DNA of 64,000 nt. Source: CAVSJO01 sp963728445. Its GTDB lineage: Bacteria > Gemmatimonadota > Gemmatimonadetes > Longimicrobiales > RSA9. The notes under the pieces are model-generated. The model worked only from the letters and a program-made list of their open reading frames with translations. It was not told where the DNA came from and searched no databases. Below, one piece after another: positions 25,694 to 34,824 of this stretch. Location: NCBI GenBank assembly GCA_963728445.1, contig CAVSJO010000006.1, positions 1,116,001 through 1,180,000 on the forward strand, written 5' to 3'. The first letter of the stretch is position 1. The number at the start of each line of letters is the position of its first letter. Made by a program: the position numbers and the translations under genes.

Positions 25694-26859
25694 CGGCGCG
25701 TCGTCGTCCGGTCGAGACGGATTCCTCGCGTCCGCGCGTGCTACACGTGGGACCGGTCCTGGATTCCGCCGGCCGATCGGGGCCCGCGCTCCTGGATGCG
25801 TGGCCGTCGCTCGCCCACGTGGCGCGCGCGACCCGCGACGCCGGCGCGGACGTCTGGGTGGTCCAGCGTTCGCCCGAGTACGGCACGATGGAACGCGACG
25901 GCGTGCGCTACGAGTTCGTCCCCGAGTTCCGCGCCGTCGCGCTCGCCGGATCCCGGGCGTCCCGTCACCTCGTGTTCCGCCTGGCCTGCCGCGCGCGACG
26001 GGCGCAGCCTCAACTGGTTCACGTGCACGGGCTGGACCATCCGATTCTCCCTCGCATGCTGTCCGGCGTCCTTCCGCGGGTGCCGGTCCTCGTGCAGGAC
26101 CATTCGTCCCGTCCGCCGCGTCGCCTGCGTTCGCTGCATCGATGGGGGCTCGGGCCGGCGCGGGCCTTCGCGTTCGCCGCCCGCGAGCAGGCCGCGCCGT
26201 TCGTTGCGGCCGGGGTGATCCGTGCCGAGGCTCGGGTCTTCGAGGTGCCGGAATCTTCCTCCACGTTTAGACCCGGGAGCAGGACGGAGGCACGCCGGGA
26301 ATGCGGGATCGACGGTGAGCCGGCCGTGCTGTGGGTCGGCCGACTGGACGAGGTGAAGGACCCGCTCACTGCGCTCGACGCCTTTGCTCTCGCGTGCGAG
26401 GCGCTCCCTCACGCACGGCTGTGGTGCTGCTTCGGTGAGGCGCCCATGCTGACCGCCGTGCGGCGACGCATCGACGCGGACAGCCGTCTTGCGGCGCGCG
26501 TCCGCCTTCTGGGGCAGGTTCCGCACGACCGGATCGAGACCCTCTGCCGGGCGAGCGATGTGCTGTTGCACTCCAGTCGCCGGGAAGGCTGTCCCTACGC
26601 CCTCCTCGAGGCGATGGCGTGCGGGCTCACGCCGGTGTTGTCCGACATTCCGGTACACAGGCGCCTCGCTGGTGACCGCGGCGTCTACGCCCGCCCGTGC
26701 GATCCGCCCTCGTTCGCGCGGGCCCTCTGCCTCGCCGCAGGCCGAGCGACGCCGGCCACCCGTCGCACCGTGCGCGCCCACTTCGACCGCACCCTCTCGT
26801 TCGAGTCTGTCGGCAGGCGGCTGGTCGAAATCTATCGAGCGCTTCTCGGGGCGCCGTGA
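25690..26859 (+). CDS. GT4-family glycosyltransferase
   Basis: The 389-residue protein starts at GTG, overlapping the previous stop (GTGA). The N-terminal domain contains V-H-V-H-G-L-D-H-P and a Q-D-H-S-S-R-P-P motif. The C-terminal domain has V-G-R-L-D-E-V-K-D-P-L and E-G-C-P-Y-A-L-L-E-A-M-A-C-G with the E-x7-E catalytic pair. It presumably adds a sugar to the repeat unit. The N terminus is arginine-rich for about 15 residues before the first strand, so the true start could be slightly later. Confidence 0.8.
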   Translation: MTARRRPVETDSSRPRVLHVGPVLDSAGRSGPALLDAWPSLAHVARATRDAGADVWVVQRSPEYGTMERDGVRYEFVPEFRAVALAGSRASRHLVFRLACRARRAQPQLVHVHGLDHPILPRMLSGVLPRVPVLVQDHSSRPPRRLRSLHRWGLGPARAFAFAAREQAAPFVAAGVIRAEARVFEVPESSSTFRPGSRTEARRECGIDGEPAVLWVGRLDEVKDPLTALDAFALACEALPHARLWCCFGEAPMLTAVRRRIDADSRLAARVRLLGQVPHDRIETLCRASDVLLHSSRREGCPYALLEAMACGLTPVLSDIPVHRRLAGDRGVYARPCDPPSFARALCLAAGRATPATRRTVRAHFDRTLSFESVGRRLVEIYRALLGAP

Positions 26860-28031
26860 AGATCGCGCTGATCGTGCCCGGCGGAGTCGACCGGAGCGGA
26901 ACGCATCGCGTGATCCCGTGCCTGCTCTGGCTCATGGAGCGGCTCACGGCCGCCGGCGTGGATCTTCACGTCTTCGCCGTTTCCCAGGAGCCCGATCCCG
27001 GGACGTGGACCCTGCACGGCGCCGTCGTACACAACGCCGGCCGGAGAGCGCGGCGCCTCCGAACGACTCAGGCCGTCATTCGCGAGCACCGGCGCGCGCC
27101 CTTCGACCTCATACACGCCGTTTGGGCCGCGCCGTCCGGCGTCGTGGCGGCGGCCGCAAAGCCATTCCTGCGTCTGCCCGTCCTCCTGCACGTGACGGGC
27201 GGCGACCTGGCCTCCATACCGGCGATCGAGTACGGCGCTCGCCTTCACTGGCGCGGTCGGATGAAGGTGCGAGTCGCCGTCGCGGCAGCCGACCGGGTAA
27301 CGGTGCCGAGCGCGTTCGTGGCGGAACAGGCCCGCGAACTCGGAATCGAGGCCGAGCGTGTGACGTACGGCGTCGCCCTGGACCGCTGGCCGCCGCTGCC
27401 GCCGCGGCCGCGTTCGTCGGAGCGTCCGGTCCGAATCCTGAGCGTCGGGACCCTGAATCGCGTGAAGGACCCCGACATGCTACTGCGGCTCTGCGCGCGA
27501 CTCCGGCGGCGGGGTTACGACTTCCGCTTCGATGTCGTCGGCGAAGACCTGCTCTCGGGCTGCCTTCAGTCGCGCGCGGCTGCCGAAGGATTTGAAGACC
27601 GCATTCGCTTCCACGGCTTCCTCCCCCACGAAACGCTTCGGCCGCTCGTCGAGGCCGCGGATCTCCTGGTGGTCTGCTCCCGTCACGAAGCGGATCCCGT
27701 TGCCCTGCTGGAAGCGGCGGTAGCCGGCGTGCCGGCGGTCGGGACGAGCGTCGGTCACCTCGCGGAATGGGCGCCGGACGCGTGCGTCAGCGTGCCTGTA
27801 GGCGACGAGCGTGCCCTGGCGAGCTCGGTGATGCGTCTCATCGACCACGACGACGAGCGCCTTGCCCTCGCCCGACGGGCACAGCAGCGGGCCGTGGCGT
27901 TCGACGCGGATCGGGCGGCCGGATGCGTGATCCGCGCGTACGTGGAGCTCGCGCGGGCACCTCGCCGGGAACCGGCTCGAGCCCGTCTCGATTGGCGGCG
28001 GTGGCTCGGGATCGGCACTCCCGGGTGCTGA
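26856..28031 (+). CDS. GT4-family glycosyltransferase, last gene of the polysaccharide operon
   Basis: The 391-residue enzyme starts at GTG in a GTGA overlap. It has I-A-L-I-V-P-G-G-V-D-R-S-G-T-H-R-V at the N terminus and H-V-T-G-G-D-L near 107-113. S-V-G-T-L-N-R-V-K-D-P-D opens the donor domain and the active-site segment is E-A-D-P-V-A-L-L-E-A-A-V-A-G. It is the fifth glycosyltransferase after the initiating transferase, which would allow a repeat unit of up to six sugars if each adds one. The next gene starts 45 bp later and belongs to a different function. Confidence 0.82.
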   Translation: MKIALIVPGGVDRSGTHRVIPCLLWLMERLTAAGVDLHVFAVSQEPDPGTWTLHGAVVHNAGRRARRLRTTQAVIREHRRAPFDLIHAVWAAPSGVVAAAAKPFLRLPVLLHVTGGDLASIPAIEYGARLHWRGRMKVRVAVAAADRVTVPSAFVAEQARELGIEAERVTYGVALDRWPPLPPRPRSSERPVRILSVGTLNRVKDPDMLLRLCARLRRRGYDFRFDVVGEDLLSGCLQSRAAAEGFEDRIRFHGFLPHETLRPLVEAADLLVVCSRHEADPVALLEAAVAGVPAVGTSVGHLAEWAPDACVSVPVGDERALASSVMRLIDHDDERLALARRAQQRAVAFDADRAAGCVIRAYVELARAPRREPARARLDWRRWLGIGTPGC

Positions 28032-28076
28032 CGGACGCGGCCTCAGATCCTATCGAAACAGGGACGACGACATCCA

Positions 28077-29252
28077 ATGATCTCTCACGGAAGAATCTGC
28101 CTGCACGGCTCATCGTTCGGGCGCCGCCTCGTCGGGCTGATCGGGCTCGTGTCCCTCGGCCTGGGCGGTCCGGCCCGGGCAGTCGCGGCGCAATCGCTGC
28201 TCGAGCGTTCTCCGGACATGACGGGGACGTGGGTGGGCCAGACCGGCACGGTCTACTTCGACTTCAGTCATCGGTTCGCGTCAACCGGCGGGAACGTCGA
28301 GAAAGTCGTGAACTCCCCGACCTTCCTGCTCGGGATCCCTCTCCCCGGCCAGACGATGGTGGGCGCTCGCTACGCGACCAACTCGGTCCTGGTCCCGGGA
28401 TTCCCGAACGAATGGGAGTTCTTCGGTCGATACGCGCCGCTGCGCCAGTCGGCCGGCGCTCCCCTCGACGTCACGGTTCACGGCGCCTACAACCAGGCGG
28501 CGAGGAGCTGGGACGGGGAACTCGCCGTCGCGCGGGCGTTCGGACCCCTGCGTCTCATCGCCGCCGGAAGGGAGTTCTCGAGCTACGCCCGCAGCGGCGA
28601 CGCGCGCTGGGCCGTGGCCGGAGGAGCGACGCTGAAGCTGCATCGCTTCGTCGCGATCTCGGGCGACGTCGCGTCTCTCACCGATCGGGCCGACGGGGAG
28701 GAAGTGGCGTGGGGCGCGGGCCTGCAGCTCGAGATCCCGTACACCCCGCACACCCTCTCCGTTCAGGTCTCCAACACGACCACGACGACTCTCGAAGGCG
28801 CCTCACTCGGGACGGTCAGCGGACACCGCTGGGGCTTCGAGTTCATCGTGCCGTTCACGCTGTCGCGCTATTTCGGCGGACGTTCCCGATCGGCGGCGGA
28901 TGACACGGGCCTTTCCTCGCCTTCGGGCGACTATGCGGCCGAGGTGACGATGTCGAACCAGCTCCGGTTCTCCCCGGCGACCGTCCACATCAAGGTCGGG
29001 GATACCGTGCACTGGAAGAACGTCTCGGATCTCGTCCACACGGTAACGGCCGATCCGAAGCTCGCCGCCAAGGCCTCCGACGTCCATCTCCCCGACGGAG
29101 CGGACCCGTTCAATTCCGGAGATCTCAAGCCAGGTCAGGAGTTCACGCACACGTTCACGGTGCCCGGCGAGTACATGTATTTCTGCCAGCCCCACGAGCT
29201 CGCGGGAATGGTCGCAAAGGTCATCGTGGAGAAGAAGGGGGGAGAGAGCTGA
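28077..29252 (+). CDS. beta-barrel domain fused to a C-terminal cupredoxin
   Basis: The 391-residue exported protein has a signal peptide (hydrophobic about 17-34, ending A-V-A-A-Q). A middle region of about 240 residues made of alternating strands resembles an outer-membrane-barrel/DUF5777-like domain. A plastocyanin-type domain follows from about 290. The copper ligands are visible: H in D-L-V-H-T-V, C and H in Y-F-C-Q-P-H-E and M in L-A-G-M-V. It could tether an electron-transfer domain at the outer membrane. I do not know this domain pairing from a named family. The next gene starts at the stop codon. Confidence 0.75.
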   Translation: MISHGRICLHGSSFGRRLVGLIGLVSLGLGGPARAVAAQSLLERSPDMTGTWVGQTGTVYFDFSHRFASTGGNVEKVVNSPTFLLGIPLPGQTMVGARYATNSVLVPGFPNEWEFFGRYAPLRQSAGAPLDVTVHGAYNQAARSWDGELAVARAFGPLRLIAAGREFSSYARSGDARWAVAGGATLKLHRFVAISGDVASLTDRADGEEVAWGAGLQLEIPYTPHTLSVQVSNTTTTTLEGASLGTVSGHRWGFEFIVPFTLSRYFGGRSRSAADDTGLSSPSGDYAAEVTMSNQLRFSPATVHIKVGDTVHWKNVSDLVHTVTADPKLAAKASDVHLPDGADPFNSGDLKPGQEFTHTFTVPGEYMYFCQPHELAGMVAKVIVEKKGGES

Positions 29253-29668
29253 TGCCGACCCGTCGATTCGCCGCGCTCCTTTCCATCCCGGCCGCGGCGC
29301 TGATTCTGGCGCAGTGCTTTTCGAAGGAGCCGACGTCGCCCACTGGCAGCGGTGAAGTCGCCGCGACCGTCGAGATGACGGATTCGCTCCGATTCACACC
29401 CGCGTCCGTGACCATCCACGCCGGTCAGGCGGTGCGCTGGCGGAACACGTCTCAGCCTGGCGTCTTCCATACGGCGACGGCCGATCCGGCTCTGGCCCGG
29501 CGGGCGGAGGACGTGGCGCTTCCCGCAGGGGCGAAGGCATTCGACTCGGGTGCGCTGACGCCCGGCGGCGAGTTCGTTCACACGTTCGATGTGGCCGGCA
29601 CCTATCGCTACTTCTGCCAGCCGCACGAGACGCTCGGAATGGTCGGCACGGTCACCGTCCTGCCGTGA
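29252..29668 (+). CDS. small cupredoxin (plastocyanin/azurin-like) lipoprotein
   Basis: The 138-residue protein has a lipoprotein-like signal ending A-L-I-L-A-Q-C-F with Cys at about residue 22. A single cupredoxin domain follows, with copper ligands H (G-V-F-H-T-A), C and H (Y-F-C-Q-P-H-E) and M (L-G-M-V). The ligand loop is almost identical to that of the barrel-fused domain upstream, suggesting duplication. The start codon shares a base with the preceding stop (TGATG). A periplasmic electron-transfer role is expected from the family; partner enzymes are not in the window. Confidence 0.85.
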   Translation: MPTRRFAALLSIPAAALILAQCFSKEPTSPTGSGEVAATVEMTDSLRFTPASVTIHAGQAVRWRNTSQPGVFHTATADPALARRAEDVALPAGAKAFDSGALTPGGEFVHTFDVAGTYRYFCQPHETLGMVGTVTVLP

Positions 29669-29811
29669 CCGTGATGCCGGCTCGCCGCAGATCGAACGGC
29701 CACGCCATCGCCGCGGGACGTGCCGTCAGGCGTGGTGCGCCGGGGCCTCCTGTCCTATTCTTCGGGGATGGGTATCCTTTCCCGTGGTTTCCCGATATAG
29801 GGTGGAGTGTG

Positions 29812-30072
29812 ATGGCCGAGGGTGCTGCGATGAGCTGCCCTGATGTGCTCGCGAGCCTCGACTCGCTGCTGGAAGGCGAGCTCGAGGTCACGGATTCGGA
29901 GCGGGTGAAGGCTCACATTCACGTTTGCGCTGCCTGCCGGTCGGCCCTGTTGCGCCACGAGCGGCTGGCGGATCTCCTGCGTCAGGCGGATCGGCGCTCC
30001 GCTCCGGCGGACCTGCGGCGCCGTGTGATCGAGACTCTGCTCGAGGAAGATCGGCGGAATCGGGAAGGGTGA
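29812..30072 (+). CDS. zinc-finger anti-sigma factor-like protein (zf-HC2/ZAS)
   Basis: The 86-residue protein has M-S-C-P-D-V-L at its start and H-I-H-V-C-A-A-C near residues 40-47. This H-x3-C-x2-C motif with an upstream Cys is the zinc site of ZAS-type anti-sigma factors. There is no membrane segment, so it would be a soluble cytoplasmic anti-sigma factor. A shorter start at 29830 (beginning M-S-C-P) is equally possible. It faces an ECF sigma-factor gene tail to tail with a 25-bp gap, an unusual arrangement since such pairs are normally co-transcribed. Confidence 0.78.
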   Translation: MAEGAAMSCPDVLASLDSLLEGELEVTDSERVKAHIHVCAACRSALLRHERLADLLRQADRRSAPADLRRRVIETLLEEDRRNREG

Positions 30073-30097
30073 TGCGGCGATCCTGGTTGAAGCGATC

Positions 30098-30742
30098 TCA
30101 CGCTCGGATCTCCCGACCCTCCGACGATTCCAGGAAGCCGATCTCTTCCGCGTAGCTTCGCAGCTCCCGCATCAGAATTCGACGTCCACGATGGAGTCGG
30201 CTCTTCACCGTGCCCTCCGGAATCCCCAGCGTCTCCGCGATCTCGGAACATGAGAAGTCATGCATGTCCTTCAGGATGATGGACTCGCGGAATTCGTCCG
30301 GGAGCGCGTCGACTGCGGCGAGCACGGTCCTGTCGATCATGCCGTCGAAAAAGGCCTTCTCCTCCTCCCACGGCCCCGGAGCTTCGGGGGCGCCGATGAC
30401 TTCGAGCGCGTCATCCATCTCGAGCCCGAGCTCGCTCACCGCAACGTCCGGTCGCTTGCCGTCGATCGTCTTCCGGCGCCGCACGACGTTTCGACAGATC
30501 GTGAACAGCCAGGAGTGGATTCGTGTGCCGCGCTCGTAGGTGTGCCACCCGCGATACGCGCGCAGGAACGTCTCCTGAACCGTGTCCGCCGCCTCCACCT
30601 CGTCGCCCCGAGTGAGCCGCAGCGCGAACCGGTAGACCGCATCGAGGCATGGAATCGCCTCCTCCGCGAAGCCGGGCTTTTCCAGCGCCTGCTCGGGCGT
30701 GCCAGGATTCGGCATGCCATGGGTGTGGCTCCGCGCGTTCAT
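30098..30742 (-). CDS. ECF-type RNA polymerase sigma factor
   Basis: The 214-residue protein has sigma-70 region 2 (F-A-L-R-L-T-R-G-D-E, then D-T-V-Q-E-T-F-L-R-A-Y and S-W-L-F-T-I-C-R-N). Region 4 is L-P-D-E-F-R-E-S-I-I-L-K-D, then I-A-E-T-L-G-I-P-E-G-T-V-K-S-R-L-H-R-G-R. The linker between them is longer than usual (about 50 acidic residues). The start overlaps the TPR gene's stop (ATGA), so it is the last gene of an operon with a sigma-54-type promoter. The zf-HC2 protein encoded convergently is a candidate anti-sigma factor. Confidence 0.9.
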   Translation of the reverse strand: MNARSHTHGMPNPGTPEQALEKPGFAEEAIPCLDAVYRFALRLTRGDEVEAADTVQETFLRAYRGWHTYERGTRIHSWLFTICRNVVRRRKTIDGKRPDVAVSELGLEMDDALEVIGAPEAPGPWEEEKAFFDGMIDRTVLAAVDALPDEFRESIILKDMHDFSCSEIAETLGIPEGTVKSRLHRGRRILMRELRSYAEEIGFLESSEGREIRA

Positions 30743-31770
30743 GACTGGCCTCCTGGTTCATCGGCATCCGGCCGGACCCGCGACATCGCCTGGGCCCGGA
30801 TTTGTCGACCCCATTCCACCGCCTGCAATTCCTCGAAGATCCCTTCCGCAACGTGGCGCATGGATCCGGCTGCCTTCCGTCTGCCCGACTGAACGGCCAG
30901 CGCCGCCTGCGCTTCCAGCGTCTCGGCCTCGAGCAGTCGGAGGTGTCGCTCCTGCGCAATGGCAAGGGCTCGCCCCAGCAGGTGCTCCGCTTCGTCGCCT
31001 CGCCCCGCCCACAGGGCGATGATGCCAAGGATCCGGAGCGCGTCCCCTTCCCCCGCGGGCTCGCCCAGCCGTCGGAATCGCTCGAGCGATCGTTCCGCAG
31101 TCATCGTCGCCACCTGCGTGTCACCTCGCATTGCCTTCAACAGAGCCCACTCCTCCTCGATGCGCGCCACCTCGTCTTCACTCCCGTCCGCACGGGCGTA
31201 TTCCAGCGCCGTACGGAACGCTGCATCCGCGTCGTCCGGGAAGTCCATCTCGCGATAGCTGATCGCCAGATTGTTGTTGGCCTGGGCCAGGCCCCGCAGG
31301 TGGCCCAGCTTTCGGTAGGAGATGATCGCCCGTTCCTGACTCGCCAGCGCAGCGCTCCTCTGCCCCGTGAGCGTCTGCAGAATTCCGAGATTCTGGTTCG
31401 CGCGCGCGACGAATTCCTCGTCGCCGGCGCGGCTCGCCGCGTCCAGAAGTCGCTGCCATTCCGCGCGCGCTTCCTCGACACGACCCAGCTCGAACAGCAG
31501 AATACCCTCCAGGTTCGAGCGACTGCGGAACAGGCGGTCATTGCCGCGCGCCATGCATTCCGGACCCAGTGCCTGCGCGAGGTCCAGCGCCCGCGTTCGC
31601 TCGCCTCCCCGCCGCCACCCTTCCGCCAGGAGAAACCCCAGCTCCGGCTCGGCCAGCAGCTCAGAGCGGCCCGTCGCAGAAAGCAGCTCCACGAGCGCCG
31701 TAAAGTCGCGCCGCGCCTGGAGCTCTCGCGCTTGCGCGAGCAGGGCCGAGGAAGGAGCGGTTCGCCGCAT
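30739..31770 (-). CDS. tetratricopeptide-repeat protein
   Basis: The 343-residue protein is almost all helical with at least six TPR-like units. One clear example reads A-N-Q-N-L-G-I-L-Q-T-L-T-G followed by A-N-N-N-L-A-I-S-Y-R-E-M. It has no signal peptide or membrane helix, so it is cytoplasmic. It resembles the TPR sensor domains of MalT/SARP-like regulators without the DNA-binding part. Lying between a lipoprotein gene (10-bp gap) and the ECF sigma gene (4-bp overlap), it may modulate the sigma factor, but that is inference. Confidence 0.8.
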   Translation of the reverse strand: MRRTAPSSALLAQARELQARRDFTALVELLSATGRSELLAEPELGFLLAEGWRRGGERTRALDLAQALGPECMARGNDRLFRSRSNLEGILLFELGRVEEARAEWQRLLDAASRAGDEEFVARANQNLGILQTLTGQRSAALASQERAIISYRKLGHLRGLAQANNNLAISYREMDFPDDADAAFRTALEYARADGSEDEVARIEEEWALLKAMRGDTQVATMTAERSLERFRRLGEPAGEGDALRILGIIALWAGRGDEAEHLLGRALAIAQERHLRLLEAETLEAQAALAVQSGRRKAAGSMRHVAEGIFEELQAVEWGRQIRAQAMSRVRPDADEPGGQS

Positions 31771-31780
31771 TCGCCGCGGA

Positions 31781-32371
31781 TCAGCTGGCGACAGAGAACC
31801 CGGTGAACCCCGGAACCGTGGTTTCCAGCTCCGCTCCGTCGGACGACCGCGTCGTCGGTTGAACCTCCCAGGGATCCGAAGCGGCCTCTCGCTTCCAGAT
31901 CTTCATCTGGTACCACAGATGCTCGTCCGTCCGATCGACCACGCCGTCCCCGTTCAGATCGTCGGCGGCGTGCGTGCACCACAGATGCAGCACCGGCGCC
32001 GCGTCGGAGCTGAACACCAGGCCCGACGGCTCGAACTCGAATTCCATTTTCTCTCCGTTCGGTCGGATCGTGATCCGGAGAGAGTCACCCGGCTCGATCA
32101 CGCTGCCGTCCGGCCGCCGGGCGAGTGAGTTCGCTCCCAGATGGAACTGGAGAAGCGGATCACCCCCCCCTCTGAATCGCATCACGACGTCCGTCTCACG
32201 CCCCTTCACCACCCAGAACGTCGTGTCGCCCGGGACCAGCAACGCATAGGCGGGATCCAGCGGCGCCACGAGCGGGGAATCCCCCGAGGGAGTCTGGTTC
32301 GAGTTTTCCGGCGCCAGCATGGGCTGACACGATGCCACGATGACGGCGAGTACGAAGGACAAACGGCGCAT
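31781..32371 (-). CDS. lipoprotein with EF-hand/dockerin-like calcium loop
   Basis: The 196-residue protein has a lipoprotein signal, V-I-V-A-S-C-Q with Cys at residue 15. A beta-rich middle follows, with an acidic loop D-L-N-G-D-G-V-V-D-R-T-D-E near 140-152 that matches the D-x-N-x-D-G-x-x-D calcium-binding pattern of dockerin/EF-hand loops. No known family was recognised for the whole protein. It is the first gene of the sigma-54-driven operon with the TPR and ECF sigma genes, and has a GAGAGGAG ribosome-binding site. A surface or envelope sensor role is possible. Confidence 0.75.
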   Translation of the reverse strand: MRRLSFVLAVIVASCQPMLAPENSNQTPSGDSPLVAPLDPAYALLVPGDTTFWVVKGRETDVVMRFRGGGDPLLQFHLGANSLARRPDGSVIEPGDSLRITIRPNGEKMEFEFEPSGLVFSSDAAPVLHLWCTHAADDLNGDGVVDRTDEHLWYQMKIWKREAASDPWEVQPTTRSSDGAELETTVPGFTGFSVAS

Positions 32372-32410
32372 GGTCTCGACTCCTCTCGGGAAAGGCGTGC
32401 CGTCAGACAG

Positions 32411-32426
32411 GGCATCCTCCGTGCCT
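32411..32426 (-). promoter_or_regulatory. sigma-54 promoter of the lipoprotein-TPR-ECF operon
   Basis: Read on the minus strand the site is AGGCACGGAGGATGCC. It keeps the invariant GG, the exact 10-bp spacing and the GC of the -24/-12 consensus TGGCACG-N4-TTGC, with mismatches only at the first T, one T of the -12 and the last base. The predicted start near 32400 leaves a 5' leader of about 30 nt to the gene starting at 32371. A sigma-54 activator is encoded immediately upstream. Confidence 0.7.
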
Positions 32427-32431
32427 CATGC

Positions 32432-32456
32432 TAACTCCTTGTATGACAACGAGTTA
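32432..32456. promoter_or_regulatory. near-perfect inverted repeat between activator sites and sigma-54 promoter
   Basis: TAACTCCTTGT and ACAACGAGTTA, separated by ATG, form an 11-bp inverted repeat with one mismatch. It sits directly upstream of the -24 box in a notably AT-rich patch. It could be a second regulator's operator, a DNA-bending site, or the terminator-like end of the activator transcript. Confidence 0.45.
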
Positions 32457-32469
32457 CCGGAAAATTCAC

Positions 32470-32488
32470 ATGCATCGAAACGAGACAT
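32470..32488 (-). promoter_or_regulatory. activator-site copy 3 (upstream activating sequence)
   Basis: Read on the minus strand, this 19-mer matches the site at 32489-32507 at 14 of 19 positions, sharing the core CGTTTCGAT. It abuts that site exactly, giving two tandem 19-bp sites about 85-95 bp upstream of the predicted sigma-54 start, a typical enhancer distance. Confidence 0.5.
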
Positions 32489-32507
32489 GTGTTGCGTTTC
32501 GATACAC
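32489..32507 (+). promoter_or_regulatory. activator-site copy 2 (upstream activating sequence)
   Basis: GTGTTGCGTTTCGATACAC matches the motif at 33893-33911 at 16 of 19 positions and keeps the GTGT/ACAC ends of a palindrome. It lies at the 3' end of the sigma-54 activator gene and upstream of the sigma-54 promoter it probably controls. Bases 32474-32482 and 32495-32503 also form a 9-bp perfect inverted repeat across copies 2 and 3. Confidence 0.6.
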
Positions 32508-33839
<1,332 letters not shown>

Positions 33840-33892
33840 GCCACCTCGAGAGCCGGAGAGATCGTCCCCGCGCGGTACCGGCGCGGGTGCGA

Positions 33893-33911
33893 GTGTAGCG
33901 ATACGATACAC
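33893..33911 (+). promoter_or_regulatory. activator-site copy 1, at the activator gene's own start
   Basis: GTGTAGCGATACGATACAC lies within the perfect inverted repeat GAGTGTA-N9-TACACTC (33891-33913). Sixteen of 19 bases match the site at the other end of the activator gene. It lies about 54-72 bp upstream of the preferred start codon, so autoregulation is likely. Confidence 0.6.
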
Positions 33912-34090
33912 TCATGGAACGTCCGAACCATGCGAGATGCGACGGAGGGCGCCGGGCTCGGTCGTGCGAATCGGCTTGGGGGCCGGGCGTCGGGAACCGG
34001 CGCGGCCCGAGTGCTCTTCGGGGAGGTGCAGGGACGCGTGGCGCGGACAGCGGTCGGGCGCTCGGGGAACGAGCAAGCCGAAAGGATCGG

Positions 34091-34792
34091 ATGAGGAAAG
34101 GATTTCTGCCCACGGTGGTCGCCCTTGCCGCACTCGCGGCCCCCCATCCGGCGGAGGCTCAGGCGCTGCGCTCGTACGTTCTCCAGCAGGCGCAATCATC
34201 CGTGTTCGTCGTCACGCACCGCAGCGGAATCCTGTCGTTTCTCGGGCACGAGCATGCGATCGGGCCGATGGAGTGGATGGCCACCCTGTGCCTCGCCGAT
34301 CCGATCCCGGCCGGAGCGCACGGGTCGGTGGCGATCGAAACCCGCTCACTCGTCATCGACTCCGATTCGATGCGACACCTCGCGGGACTCGGCGGCGGAC
34401 CGGGTCCCGAAGACCGGCTCACCATCCAGGGGAAACTGCTGGACCCGGCGCATCTCGATTCGGCCGCGTATCCGACCATCCGACTGTCGGTCGAGTCCCT
34501 CCAGGAGGAGCGCGACGGAGTCGTGCGCGCGCGTGCCACCCTCGTTCTCCGTGGCGTCGAGCGCTCGTACGCCCTGCCAGTCCGCGTCGATCTTACGCAC
34601 GGAGGGCCGGTCGTGCTCCATGGACGGCTCCGCGTTCGACAGACGGAGTTCGGGATCGAACCGGAGTCCATCGGCGGGGTCGTGAAGGTCTCGGACGAGG
34701 TGGAGCTGCACTTCCGGCTCGCGGCGCTGCCGACGGATCGTCCCTGTCCGCAGCAGACGACTGGAATGCCGGACCGTCCGGAGGCCCCTTGA
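34091..34792 (+). CDS. YceI-family secreted protein
   Basis: The 233-residue protein has a signal peptide ending A-E-A-Q, then the YceI lipocalin-like fold. Its markers are S-V-F-V-V-T-H-R-S-G-I-L-S-F-L-G-H-E-H, the middle E-D-R-L-T-I-Q-G-K-L-L-D segment, and V-R-Q-T-E-F-G-I-E-P near the C terminus (the family's conserved D/E-F-G-I). YceI proteins bind isoprenoid or fatty-acid-like ligands in the periplasm. It is followed by the control region of the DAHP-synthase gene, which appears to have its own promoter overlapping this gene's 3' end. Confidence 0.82.
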   Translation: MRKGFLPTVVALAALAAPHPAEAQALRSYVLQQAQSSVFVVTHRSGILSFLGHEHAIGPMEWMATLCLADPIPAGAHGSVAIETRSLVIDSDSMRHLAGLGGGPGPEDRLTIQGKLLDPAHLDSAAYPTIRLSVESLQEERDGVVRARATLVLRGVERSYALPVRVDLTHGGPVVLHGRLRVRQTEFGIEPESIGGVVKVSDEVELHFRLAALPTDRPCPQQTTGMPDRPEAP

Positions 34793-34818
34793 CCGGCAGA
34801 GCGCCCCACGCCTACAGT
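34789..34818 (+). promoter_or_regulatory. candidate sigma-70-type promoter for the DAHP synthase leader
   Basis: TTGACC (34789-34794) and TACAGT (34813-34818) are separated by 18 bp. A start about 7 bp downstream of the -10 would fall at or next to the leader peptide's ATG (34825), so the leader mRNA may be almost leaderless. The -35 overlaps the end of the YceI gene. Confidence 0.4.
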
Positions 34819-34824
34819 GCATCC

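Noticed and set aside
28009..28026. GGCAC followed by GGGTGC, sigma-54-like, before the barrel-cupredoxin gene
   Set aside because: The GG to GC spacing is 11 rather than 10 bp, which abolishes sigma-54 recognition, and it lies inside the preceding glycosyltransferase gene.
32474..32503. ATCGAAACG/CGTTTCGAT inverted repeat as a terminator of the activator gene
   Set aside because: The stem is weak and the T run is short. The two arms fall in abutting 19-bp sites that match the activator's own upstream site, so a regulatory role is more likely.
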